Below, in pieces: positions 23,519 to 31,844 of a stretch of DNA of 37,610 nucleotides (the stretch's first letter is position 1; every line of letters starts with the position of its first letter). Source of the stretch: Flavobacteriales bacterium (GTDB taxonomy: Bacteria; Bacteroidota; Bacteroidia; Flavobacteriales_D; Parvicellaceae); the NCBI GenBank assembly GCA_029251405.1, contig JAQXDK010000001.1, positions 1 through 37,610 of the forward strand. Direction: 5' to 3'. The position numbers and the translations under genes are program-made. Below the pieces are notes generated by a model. It did no database searches. It was not told the origin of the DNA and worked only from the letters and a program-made list of their open reading frames with translations.

Positions 23519-26152
23519 ATGAATTCAAAAAATATTAGAAATGCTTTTTTTTCTTTTTTTAAAGAAAAAAACCATACAATTGAGCATTCAGCACCAATGG
23601 TACTTAAGAACGATCCTTCTCTTATGTTTACCAATGCAGGTATGAATCAGTTTAAAGATATCTTTTTAGAATTTGAAAACCCTAAAAACAAACGAATTGC
23701 CAATACTCAGAAATGTCTCAGAGTTTCTGGAAAACATAATGATTTAGAGGAGGTTGGAGTAGATACCTATCACCATACTATGTTTGAAATGTTAGGAAAT
23801 TGGTCTTTTGGTGATTATTTTAAAGAGGATGCCATAAAATGGTCTTGGGAATTATTTACAAAAGTTTACAAAATTGATCCAAAAAAATTATACGTTACTA
23901 TTTTTGAAGGAGATCAAGATGATGAGACCAAAAAAGATAATGAGTCTTTAAAGGTATGGGAACAATTAATTCCAAGTGAACAAATAATCAACTTTGGAAA
24001 AAAAGATAATTTTTGGGAAATGGGTAGTCAAGGTCCTTGTGGCCCTAGTTCTGAGATTCATATCGACCTCAGAGAGGCCTCAGAAATATCTAAAATTGCA
24101 GGGAAAGAGTTGGTAAATAAAGACCATCCTCAGGTTGTTGAATTATGGAATTTAGTTTTCATGGAGTTTAATAGAAATGCAGACGGTTCTCTTAGTAAGC
24201 TTAATAATAAACATGTCGACACAGGTATGGGGCTGGAAAGACTGGCTATGGTTTTACAAAATAAAAGAAGTAATTACGATACTGATATATTTAAGCCTTT
24301 AATAGATAAGTTAGAAGAAATATCAAATTTTAAGTACATAGCAAGTTCTAATGATAGTACTTCAGAGATTATTGATATATCATTTAGAGTTATTGTAGAT
24401 CACATAAGAGCTGTTGCATTTTCTATTACTGATGGACAGCTTCCTACAAATACCGGAGCAGGATATGTGATAAGAAGAATTCTCAGAAGAGCAATTAGAT
24501 ACGGGTATCAATTCTTAGACTTTAAAGAACCATTTCTTTATCAACTTATTCCAGTTTTAGCACAAAATTTTGATGGAGTTTTTGATGAACTTCAAAAACA
24601 AGAGGAATTTATCGTCAAGATTGTAAAAGAAGAAGAGGCTTCGTTCTTTAGAACTTTAAGTGGAGGCATAAAAAAAATGCAAGAAATCATAAAAAATCAT
24701 GTTAAATCAAATTCCATAAAAATTAGTGGTCAGCTTGCCTTTGAATTGTATGACAGATTTGGATTTCCTTTAGATTTAACACAGCTAATAGCATCTGAAA
24801 ATAAATTAGAAATAGATATTTCAGAATTTAATGCATGTTTAGAAGAGCAAAAAAAAAGATCTAAAAAAGATGCAGTAAAAGTATATGGAGACTGGGTTTC
24901 TATAACTAGTGATCAGGTTCAGAAATTTATTGGTTATGATTATCAAAAATCAAAAGTAAATATTATAAAATATCGATCTGTTGTCAATAAAGGTAAACAA
25001 GAATATCAACTTATTTTTAACGAAACTCCTTTCTATCCTGAGGGTGGGGGTCAAGTTGGAGACACTGGAATTTTAAAAAATGATTTTGAGCAACTTATTA
25101 TAAAAGACACTAAAAAAGAAAATGGGGTAATTGTACACTATGTAGATAAATTACCTTCTAAAATCAACACTTTTTTTAAAGCAGAAGTTGATGAAGAAAG
25201 AAGAATTAAAATTTCAAAAAATCATTCTGCAACTCATTTATTACACCATTCTTTAAGAAATGTTTTAGGAGACCATGTTGAGCAAAAAGGTTCCTTAGTA
25301 AATGCACACTATTTAAGGTTCGATTTCTCTCATTTTACTAAACTTTCAGATAAGGAACTTATGGAAGTTGAAAGGCAGGTAAAGCAACAAATTCGACTAG
25401 CAATTCCTTTAAATGAAGAAAGGGATATTTCTTTAGAATCAGCAAAAGAAAAGGGAGCAATAATGTTGTTTGGTGAAAAATATGGAGACTCAGTAAGGTT
25501 AATTCAATTTGAGAACTCCAAAGAACTTTGTGGAGGTATCCATGTTCCTAATAGTGCTAATATTGGAAATTTTATAATTACATCAGAAAGTTCAATAGCT
25601 TCGGGTGTAAGGAGAATAGAAGCAGTTTCAGACGCTTTAGCCGACAATTTTATTCAAAATAAGCTAGATCAGTTTCATGAAATATCACAGATTTTAAAAA
25701 CTGATGATGCACTTCCTAAAGCAGTTCAAGAAGTAATAAATAAAAATCAATCTATACAGAAGGAATTAGATAGTTTTAAAAATGAAGAAATTAAAATTTT
25801 TAAAAAGAAAATTTTAAATGGTGTCGATAGTTCTAGTGCATTTTCTTTCGTGTTTCAAAACTGTAGTTTTTCCGCAGACCAGATGAAGCAAATAGCATTT
25901 GAAATAAAACAAGAATTATCCACTTTTGTTTTACTTTTAACTAGTGATTTAAATAATAAACCTGTAATTACTCTAATGATTTCTGATGACTTAATCAAAT
26001 CTAAAGATTGGAATGCAGGAAAAATAATCAGAGAACTTTCCAAAGAAATTAAAGGTGGAGGAGGAGGGCAACCATTTTTTGCTTTTGCTGGAGGATCAGA
26101 CGTTGAAGGGTTGAAAAAAGTACATAAAAAAGCAAAAGAAATATTTAAGTAG
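23519..26152 (+). CDS. alaS: Alanyl-tRNA synthetase
   Basis: Charges tRNA-Ala. The 877-residue protein has the full family order: class II catalytic core at the N-terminus (SAPMVLKNDPSLMFTNAGMNQFK, RIANTQKCLRVSGKHNDLEEVG, FEMLGNWSFGDYFK, GMGLERLAMVLQ), the tRNA-recognition domain, the editing domain with zinc motifs HSATHLLHH (near residue 568) and CGGIH (C671), and the C-Ala domain ending in a Gly-rich stretch KGGGGGQPFFAFAGG. Length is normal. A weak box TAACTTTA at 23482-23489 could be its -7 element, with no clear -33. The 3' end overlaps the convergent NtrC-like gene by 8 bases. Confidence 0.97.
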   Translation: MNSKNIRNAFFSFFKEKNHTIEHSAPMVLKNDPSLMFTNAGMNQFKDIFLEFENPKNKRIANTQKCLRVSGKHNDLEEVGVDTYHHTMFEMLGNWSFGDYFKEDAIKWSWELFTKVYKIDPKKLYVTIFEGDQDDETKKDNESLKVWEQLIPSEQIINFGKKDNFWEMGSQGPCGPSSEIHIDLREASEISKIAGKELVNKDHPQVVELWNLVFMEFNRNADGSLSKLNNKHVDTGMGLERLAMVLQNKRSNYDTDIFKPLIDKLEEISNFKYIASSNDSTSEIIDISFRVIVDHIRAVAFSITDGQLPTNTGAGYVIRRILRRAIRYGYQFLDFKEPFLYQLIPVLAQNFDGVFDELQKQEEFIVKIVKEEEASFFRTLSGGIKKMQEIIKNHVKSNSIKISGQLAFELYDRFGFPLDLTQLIASENKLEIDISEFNACLEEQKKRSKKDAVKVYGDWVSITSDQVQKFIGYDYQKSKVNIIKYRSVVNKGKQEYQLIFNETPFYPEGGGQVGDTGILKNDFEQLIIKDTKKENGVIVHYVDKLPSKINTFFKAEVDEERRIKISKNHSATHLLHHSLRNVLGDHVEQKGSLVNAHYLRFDFSHFTKLSDKELMEVERQVKQQIRLAIPLNEERDISLESAKEKGAIMLFGEKYGDSVRLIQFENSKELCGGIHVPNSANIGNFIITSESSIASGVRRIEAVSDALADNFIQNKLDQFHEISQILKTDDALPKAVQEVINKNQSIQKELDSFKNEEIKIFKKKILNGVDSSSAFSFVFQNCSFSADQMKQIAFEIKQELSTFVLLLTSDLNNKPVITLMISDDLIKSKDWNAGKIIRELSKEIKGGGGGQPFFAFAGGSDVEGLKKVHKKAKEIFK

Positions 26153-27314
26153 GAGTAACTACATATTTTTTAACTTCTTTTAAACCAATAATGTCATCAG
26201 ATAATATAACAAGTCTTTCAATAATATTTTTTAATTCCCTAATATTTCCAGACCATTGAATTTTTTGTAATTCAAGTATTGCTTTTTCTGAAATTTCTTT
26301 TTTAGGTAACCCTTGTTCATGAGAGATTCTACTTAGAAAATGCTTGCAGAGTAATGGAATATCATCCTTCCTGTCATCTAAAGAGGGAACATGTATAGGA
26401 ATTACATTTAATCGGTGGAAGAGATCTTCTCTAAAATTCCCATTTTCGATTTCCTTTTTTAAGGTTTTATTAGTAGCTGCAATTATTCTAGGATTAACAT
26501 TAATAGATTTATTTCCACCTACTCTAGTTATTTTATTTTCTTGTAAGGCTCTAAGTACTTTAGCCTGAGCAGAAAGGCTCATGTCTCCTATTTCATCAAG
26601 AAATAATGTGCCGTCAGAAGCCTGTTCAAATTTGCCGATTTTTTGTTTATATGCTGATGTGAACGAACCTTTTTCATGACCGAATAATTCACTTTCTATC
26701 AATTCAGATGGTATTGCTGCGCAATTCACCTCAATAAAAGGCTTTTTTCTTCTGTCGCTATTTTCATGAACTTGTTGTGCTACCAATTCTTTTCCAGTTC
26801 CATTTGATCCAGTTATTAAAATTCGGGCATCGGTTTTGGCTACTTTTAATATTAAATCTTTGATTATGTTTATTTCTTCGCTTTCGCCAATAATTTCACT
26901 ATTAGTAATTTTTTTAATTTTCCTTTTCAAGAAATTATTTTCTTTCTTAAGAAAATTCTTTTCAAATGCATTTTTTACAGACTTAAGTACTCGATTTAAA
27001 TCTAGAGGTTTTTCTATATAATCATAAGCACCTAATTTTAATGTTTGAACAGCAGTTTCAATATCCCCATGTCCGCTAATCATTATAATAGGAATAGTAT
27101 TTTCTTTTTCTGTTACTTTTTTTAAAAATTCCAAACCATCCAAACGCGGCATTTTTATATCACAAAATACCAAATCATAGTTTTTATTTCCAATCATTTC
27201 AAGTCCAACAAACCCGTCAGCAGCTTCTTCAATAGTGTATTTTTCAAACTCTAATATTTCTCTTAGAGCATTTCTGATAGGTTTTTGGTCATCAATAATT
27301 AAAATTGTACTCAT
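26145..27314 (-). CDS. NtrC-like response regulator without a DNA-binding domain
   Basis: Protein of 389 residues: a receiver domain (about 1-118, phosphoacceptor D52 in FCDIKMPRLDG, and the EKP lysine loop), a linker, and an AAA+ domain with Walker A GSNGTGKE (about 169-176), Walker B GTLFLDEIGDM and arginine finger region FREDLFHRLNV. The sigma-54 contact loop, normally GAFTGA, reads GSFTSA. The protein ends soon after the AAA+ lid (NIRELKNIIERL), so the C-terminal Fis-type helix-turn-helix is absent. The ATG at 27314 overlaps the upstream permease stop (ATGA); an in-frame start 12 bases earlier is less likely. It closes the grpE-dnaJ-ABC operon. The partner histidine kinase is not in the window. 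Confidence 0.88.
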   Translation of the reverse strand: MSTILIIDDQKPIRNALREILEFEKYTIEEAADGFVGLEMIGNKNYDLVFCDIKMPRLDGLEFLKKVTEKENTIPIIMISGHGDIETAVQTLKLGAYDYIEKPLDLNRVLKSVKNAFEKNFLKKENNFLKRKIKKITNSEIIGESEEINIIKDLILKVAKTDARILITGSNGTGKELVAQQVHENSDRRKKPFIEVNCAAIPSELIESELFGHEKGSFTSAYKQKIGKFEQASDGTLFLDEIGDMSLSAQAKVLRALQENKITRVGGNKSINVNPRIIAATNKTLKKEIENGNFREDLFHRLNVIPIHVPSLDDRKDDIPLLCKHFLSRISHEQGLPKKEISEKAILELQKIQWSGNIRELKNIIERLVILSDDIIGLKEVKKYVVTPT

Positions 27315-28627
27315 AACTTTAACCATTTAAAAATATCCGAATAGCTTGCTTTTTTGCCATAAGAAAGTATTCCCTTTCTATAAATTTTACCTGAAATCCA
27401 GGTTGTTCCAATAAAGGTTATAATTAGTAAAAATAAGCTTAGGATAATTTCCCAAATTTCTACACTACTATCTCCAATACCCATCGCAATTCGAATAATC
27501 ATAATAATTGGAGAAGTAAATGGTATTTCGCTCATCCAAAATGCCAATGAGGATGAAGGATCATCTATGACTTTTCCTGCCATCATTAGTGCAAAAACCA
27601 TTGGGATTGTCAGCGGTATAAGAAATTGTTGCGTATCAGCTTCCTCGTCTACTGCTGAACCTATAGCAGCCATAAGACCACTATATAATAAGTATCCTCC
27701 TATAAAAAAAAGAATAAAAAAGAATATCAAATAAGGCCATTGAATTTCATAAATTATGAATTGAATAATTTCATTGGAAGTATTCATTAAGGTATTATTC
27801 TTGCTTATTTCTTCAGAACTAAATTGAAATTCAGGGTTGTATTTGTCAGTAATAAATCTTGGCAAAACGGTGAAACTCATTATTGTTGTTACCAAGCTCC
27901 ATATTAAAAATTGGGTTATACCTACCAATCCAACTCCAATTATTTTACCCATCATTAGCTGAAATGAAGAAACTGATGAAATAATAATTTCAACAATCCT
28001 ATTGGTTTTTTCTTCTATTACACCTCTCATTACTTGAAGGGAATACATGAAAATAAAAATGTAAATGAATATTGAAAATACCATTCCAACTATTGCTTTA
28101 CGTTGAATATTTTTGTTCGCTTTATTTTCAATATCAACTACGTCTAAATTAATACTTGTCTTTATCGATTTGTAAGTTGAAATATCAATTTTATTGTAAG
28201 TAACTCTATAAAGCTCAATGGCTTCATTTATAATGCTTGATAGGTGCTTTTGGGCGCCAGTTGACGGAATATCTTTATAAAGACATTTTGCAGTCATTGA
28301 ATTAGTTTTTATCAAATTTATAGGCAAATAAACCAGCAAGTCTAGTTTTTCATCAGCTTTAAAAATCTTTTGAATATCATCATAGCTTTTGTCTTTAGGA
28401 GCCCACTGGAGATGGTATTTTGTAGAGTTTCTAAGAATACTGTCAAACAAATGAGATTCGTCAACAACTAAAATTTCATAATTCTCTTTATTTCCTTTTT
28501 TTAAGTAAGCGGTTAACATTATAAATCCTACTATCAATAGTGGACCCAACAAACTCATTAGTATGAATGACTTTTTTCTTACTCTTGTAGTATATTCTCT
28601 AGATATGATTAAACCTATTTTATTCAT
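27311..28627 (-). CDS. ABC-2 type permease (NatB-like)
   Basis: Membrane subunit of 438 residues of an ABC exporter. One hydrophobic segment near the N-terminus (about 22-42) is followed by a soluble extracytoplasmic domain (about 45-185) and five or six segments in the C-terminal half. IISREYTTRVRKKSFI at the start and RGVIEEKTNRIVEIIISSVSSFQLMMGKIIG before the second membrane block are typical of NatB/YhaP-type ABC-2 permeases. It overlaps its ATPase gene by 8 bases and the NtrC-like gene by four. Related systems export sodium or other small solutes; nothing here fixes the substrate. Confidence 0.88.
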   Translation of the reverse strand: MNKIGLIISREYTTRVRKKSFILMSLLGPLLIVGFIMLTAYLKKGNKENYEILVVDESHLFDSILRNSTKYHLQWAPKDKSYDDIQKIFKADEKLDLLVYLPINLIKTNSMTAKCLYKDIPSTGAQKHLSSIINEAIELYRVTYNKIDISTYKSIKTSINLDVVDIENKANKNIQRKAIVGMVFSIFIYIFIFMYSLQVMRGVIEEKTNRIVEIIISSVSSFQLMMGKIIGVGLVGITQFLIWSLVTTIMSFTVLPRFITDKYNPEFQFSSEEISKNNTLMNTSNEIIQFIIYEIQWPYLIFFFILFFIGGYLLYSGLMAAIGSAVDEEADTQQFLIPLTIPMVFALMMAGKVIDDPSSSLAFWMSEIPFTSPIIMIIRIAMGIGDSSVEIWEIILSLFLLIITFIGTTWISGKIYRKGILSYGKKASYSDIFKWLKL

Positions 28628-29546
28628 TAGCTGTTGCTTTTAAGAACACGTCTTGAATACTAGGAGTTTTTTTTCTTATTTCAACAATTTCAACATGGTC
28701 AATTATTCCTTTGGTAAATTGATTAATTGTCAGATTGTCAAATAACTTAATTTCTGCTTTATTATTTTTTTCATTTACTCTATGGTGCTTTATTATTTCC
28801 CATCCACCCCAGACAGCATTACTAAAACTCATTTGATTCCCAATATATTCAATAGACCATAAGTTATCCTGATAACGTTCTTTCAAGTCTTCTATGTTAC
28901 CCTGGATAATTTTCTTAGACTTGTTGATGATAGCTGCTTCATCACATATTTCTTCAACAGAGTTCATGTCGTGAGTTGATAAAATAATGCTCGTCTTCTT
29001 TTTTTTAAGTTCTAAAATCTCTTTTTTAATTAACAAACTATTTGCGGGGTCTAATCCACTCAAGGGTTCATCAAGTATAATAACTTTTGGTTCATGTAAA
29101 ATAGTAGTGATAAATTGAATTTTTTGTGCCATGCCTTTAGACAAATCTTCAATTCTTTTATGCCACCAATTAGTAACTTGTAATTTTTCAAACCAATAAT
29201 TGAGTTTTTCTTTTGCTTCTTTTTTTGATAAACCCTTTAATTGGGCAAGATATAATGCCTGTTCTCCAACTTTCATTTTTTTATAGAGCCCTCTTTCTTC
29301 TGGGAGATATCCTATGGAATAAACATGTTTTCTAGATAAAATTTCGCCATCGAATTTAATGGTGCCAGAATCCGGCTTCATTATCTGATTAATGATTCGA
29401 ATGAGTGTGGTCTTTCCCGCGCCGTTTGGGCCTAAAAGACCAAAAATTTTTGACTTTTTAATATTAAGATTGATATCTTCTAATGCCTTGTGTCCAGAAT
29501 AGGATTTGTGAAGGTTTTCAATTTCAATTATATTTTTTGAGGGCAT
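28620..29546 (-). CDS. ABC transporter ATPase (NatA-like)
   Basis: Cytosolic ATPase of 308 residues. Walker A is GPNGAGKT, the Q-loop lies in YSIGYLPEERGLYKKMKV, the signature is LSKGMAQK (a variant of LSGGQ), Walker B is VIILDEPLSGLD, and the switch His is in STHDMNSVEE. The extra C-terminal 90 residues match the DUF4162-like tail of this family (VEIVEIRKKTPSIQDVFLKAT). LPEERGLYKKMKV is a hallmark of the NatA/YhaQ group. It lies 16 bases after dnaJ and overlaps the permease gene, so it belongs to the chaperone transcript. Confidence 0.92.
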   Translation of the reverse strand: MPSKNIIEIENLHKSYSGHKALEDINLNIKKSKIFGLLGPNGAGKTTLIRIINQIMKPDSGTIKFDGEILSRKHVYSIGYLPEERGLYKKMKVGEQALYLAQLKGLSKKEAKEKLNYWFEKLQVTNWWHKRIEDLSKGMAQKIQFITTILHEPKVIILDEPLSGLDPANSLLIKKEILELKKKKTSIILSTHDMNSVEEICDEAAIINKSKKIIQGNIEDLKERYQDNLWSIEYIGNQMSFSNAVWGGWEIIKHHRVNEKNNKAEIKLFDNLTINQFTKGIIDHVEIVEIRKKTPSIQDVFLKATANE

Positions 29547-29562
29547 TCTTTTTCTAAGGCAA

Positions 29563-30672
29563 TCAAGAAAAGCGATTTTTCATTCTGTCAAAAAAGCTTT
29601 TAGTTTGATTTTGTTTGGGCTTGAAGTTATCACTTTCGTTTAATTTAAGCAATAATTCTTTCTCATCTTTAGAAATTTTTTGAGGTGTATAAACTTGAAT
29701 ATTAACAATCATATCTCCTCTTCCATAACCGTTTACATCAGGAATACCTTTAGATCTTAACCTTAAATTTTTACCACTTTGTGTTCCTGCTGGTATTTTA
29801 ATTTTTGCTTTTCCTGTTACCATAGGAATTTCAACAGATGTTCCAATTACTGCATCTGAAAAAGTTAGACCTAACTGGTATAACAAGTCGGTTCCATTCC
29901 TAACCAAGTGATCATGCTCTATTTCTTCAATAGCAACAATTAAATCGCCAGGTATACCACCTCCAGGAGCTTCGTTACCTTTTCCTTGCATACTTAACTG
30001 CATTCCCTCCTCAACACCTGCAGGAATATCAATTTCTATAACAGTTTCTTTTTTCTCTAGTCCAGATGCATCAACACCAGAAGGTCTTTTTGAAATCATT
30101 TGACCCGATCCTTTGCAATTAGGACATGTAGATGAGGTTTGCATAGCACCAAGTATGGTGTTAGTAACTCTTGTTACCTGACCAGAACCTTTGCAACTTG
30201 TACAATTTGAAAATTCAACTCCGTCAGCAGCAACAAGCTTCTGGACTTTTATTTTCTTTTTTACACCATTGACAATATCTTCAAGCGTAAGTTTTAATTT
30301 AACTCTAAGATTAGATCCCTTTCTAACTCTTCTTCCACTACCACCACGGCCACCAAAACCACCGCCGAAAGAAGAACCAAAAATATCACCAAAATGATCG
30401 AATATATCATCCATAGACATTCCACCACCACCAAATCCTTGACCACCACTAAATGCAGCATGACCAAACTGATCGTATTGTTGCCTTTTCTGAGGATTAC
30501 TTAATATTTCATAAGCTTCAGCTGCTTCTTTAAAATTTTGCTCAGCTTCCTTATTCCCAGGATTTTTGTCTGGATGGTATTTTATTGCAAGTTTTCTGTA
30601 AGCTTTTTTAATTTCACTTTCTGAAGCACTTTTGCTTAGGTTTAAAGTTTCGTAATAATCTTTTTTACTCAT
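29563..30672 (-). CDS. dnaJ: Chaperone DnaJ with reduced zinc-binding region
   Basis: Hsp40 co-chaperone that stimulates DnaK ATPase and delivers clients. The J domain (1-70) has HPD at 33-35 and ends YDQFGHAAF; a Gly/Phe-rich linker follows (about 74-115). The central region has only two of the four CxxCxGxG motifs: CTSCKGSG (C157, C160) and CPNCKGSG (C183, C186). These correspond to motifs 2 and 3 (zinc centre II); motifs 1 and 4 (centre I) are replaced by VAADGVEFSN and RPSGVDASG-type sequence. The client-binding beta domains and C-terminal region are normal. From memory, Flavobacteriia commonly share this reduced form. It follows grpE by 9 bases. Confidence 0.95.
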   Translation of the reverse strand: MSKKDYYETLNLSKSASESEIKKAYRKLAIKYHPDKNPGNKEAEQNFKEAAEAYEILSNPQKRQQYDQFGHAAFSGGQGFGGGGMSMDDIFDHFGDIFGSSFGGGFGGRGGSGRRVRKGSNLRVKLKLTLEDIVNGVKKKIKVQKLVAADGVEFSNCTSCKGSGQVTRVTNTILGAMQTSSTCPNCKGSGQMISKRPSGVDASGLEKKETVIEIDIPAGVEEGMQLSMQGKGNEAPGGGIPGDLIVAIEEIEHDHLVRNGTDLLYQLGLTFSDAVIGTSVEIPMVTGKAKIKIPAGTQSGKNLRLRSKGIPDVNGYGRGDMIVNIQVYTPQKISKDEKELLLKLNESDNFKPKQNQTKSFFDRMKNRFS

Positions 30673-30681
30673 TTTAGCATT

Positions 30682-31197
30682 TTATTCTCCAACCACTACT
30701 TTGGCAAATCTTATTACTTTATCGTTTATTGTATATCCTTTTTCAATAACATCAATCACTTTACCTTTTAATTTATTTTTTGGTGCCGGTATTTTAGTTA
30801 TTGCCTCATGTATATCTGGGTCAAAGTTTTTTTCAATGGCATCCATAGGTTTTAAACCTTGATTAGTTAGTGTTTTATATAATTTATTGTGAATCAATTC
30901 AAAACCTTCTTTGATGGTTTCCGCTTCACTTACTTTTTCGTTGTTTACGATAGCTCTTTCAAAATCATCTACAACTGGTAAAATTTCTTTCAATAAATTT
31001 TCACTGGCATTGGTGATAATATCAATTTTTTCTTTAGCTGTTCTCTTTCTGTAATTTTCAAATTCAGAATACAGTCTAATATATTTATCTTTAAAATCAA
31101 CGTTTATTTCTTTGACTGTGCTTTCCTCATTTAGTTCGTTTGAGGTTTCTACTTTTTCCTCTGCTTCTTTAGCTTTAGTCTTTTTGTTTGATTTCAT
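30682..31197 (-). CDS. grpE: Nucleotide exchange factor GrpE
   Basis: Releases ADP from DnaK. The 171-residue protein starts with a charged, low-complexity Lys/Glu segment, then a long coiled coil (about 35-90) with YIRLYSEFENYRKRTAKEK, then the beta domain with FELIHNKLYKTLTNQGL, DPDIHEAIT and VIEKGYTINDKVIRFAKVVVGE at the end, the usual C-terminus. It is the first gene of the operon with dnaJ, a NatAB-like exporter and the NtrC-like protein. A perfect inverted repeat lies about 50 bases upstream. No dnaK is in the window. Confidence 0.95.
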   Translation of the reverse strand: MKSNKKTKAKEAEEKVETSNELNEESTVKEINVDFKDKYIRLYSEFENYRKRTAKEKIDIITNASENLLKEILPVVDDFERAIVNNEKVSEAETIKEGFELIHNKLYKTLTNQGLKPMDAIEKNFDPDIHEAITKIPAPKNKLKGKVIDVIEKGYTINDKVIRFAKVVVGE

Positions 31198-31247
31198 GTT
31201 GAATGTTTGATAAGTACATTACAAATTGCGAACCAAATTGTAAAGTA

Positions 31248-31258
31248 GACAAATTGTC
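31248..31258 (-). promoter_or_regulatory. Perfect inverted repeat GACAA-N-TTGTC upstream of grpE
   Basis: An 11-base palindrome with 5-base arms lies 51 bases before the grpE start. Downstream of it on the minus strand is TTTGGTTCGCAATTTG (31237-31222), which could contain a degenerate -7 box. It is not the CIRCE element. A repressor or activator site for the chaperone operon is possible; the shortness of the arms in AT-rich DNA keeps confidence low. Confidence 0.3.
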
Positions 31259-31292
31259 ATAAATTGAGAAAATTTTATTATCAGTAGTTCCT

Positions 31293-31814
31293 TTAAAGGG
31301 ATTTTACCAACTTATCTAATTGTTGATGGAGTGCCATTCCTCTTAGATTTTTAGCAATAATTTTACCCTCTGCATCTAGAAGGAAATTATAAGGTATTCC
31401 TCTGACTCCATACTTGACAGCACCTTCACTTGACCAACCTTTTAAGTCACTAACGTGTTCTTCCCAAGATAGTTGATCTTGTTTTATAGCATTGATCCAT
31501 GCAGACTTATTTTTATCTAAGGAGACACTGTAGATCTTAAATCCTTTAGCATCTTTAAATTTACTTTTAGAATATTTATTGTATGCACTAACTACATTGG
31601 GATTTTCTCTTCTACAAGGTCCACACCAAGACGCCCAAAAGTCTATCAAAACAATATTTCCCTTTAGAGATGATAATTTTATATTTTTATCATTTGGATC
31701 GCTAAATTCGAGCTCTGGTGCAATATTTCCGATTTCTATTCCAGTTGTATTTTGCCCCTGAACTGATAACAGACCAATAAACATATTAAGTATTATTAAT
31801 TTTAAAGTTTTCAT
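31293..31814 (-). CDS. Secreted TlpA-like thiol-disulfide oxidoreductase
   Basis: Periplasmic thioredoxin-fold protein of 173 residues. A signal peptide (about 1-20, ending SVQGQN) precedes an AhpC/TSA-like domain with IGNIAPELEFSDPNDK, DFWASWCGPCRRENP (redox site C64 and C67) and the cis-proline loop RGIPYNFLLD. The resemblance is to TlpA/ResA proteins that reduce apocytochrome c or other exported thiols. The start is 30 bases after the murA stop, so it may share the DUF4290-murA transcript. The physiological partner is unknown. Confidence 0.9.
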   Translation of the reverse strand: MKTLKLIILNMFIGLLSVQGQNTTGIEIGNIAPELEFSDPNDKNIKLSSLKGNIVLIDFWASWCGPCRRENPNVVSAYNKYSKSKFKDAKGFKIYSVSLDKNKSAWINAIKQDQLSWEEHVSDLKGWSSEGAVKYGVRGIPYNFLLDAEGKIIAKNLRGMALHQQLDKLVKSL

Positions 31815-31844
31815 ATTAGAATTTTGTACAATAATTATTCCAAA

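Noticed and set aside
26145-26200. Truncation of the NtrC-like gene by a frameshift
   Set aside because: The DNA beyond the stop is intact alaS coding sequence on the other strand; there is no leftover HTH in another frame.
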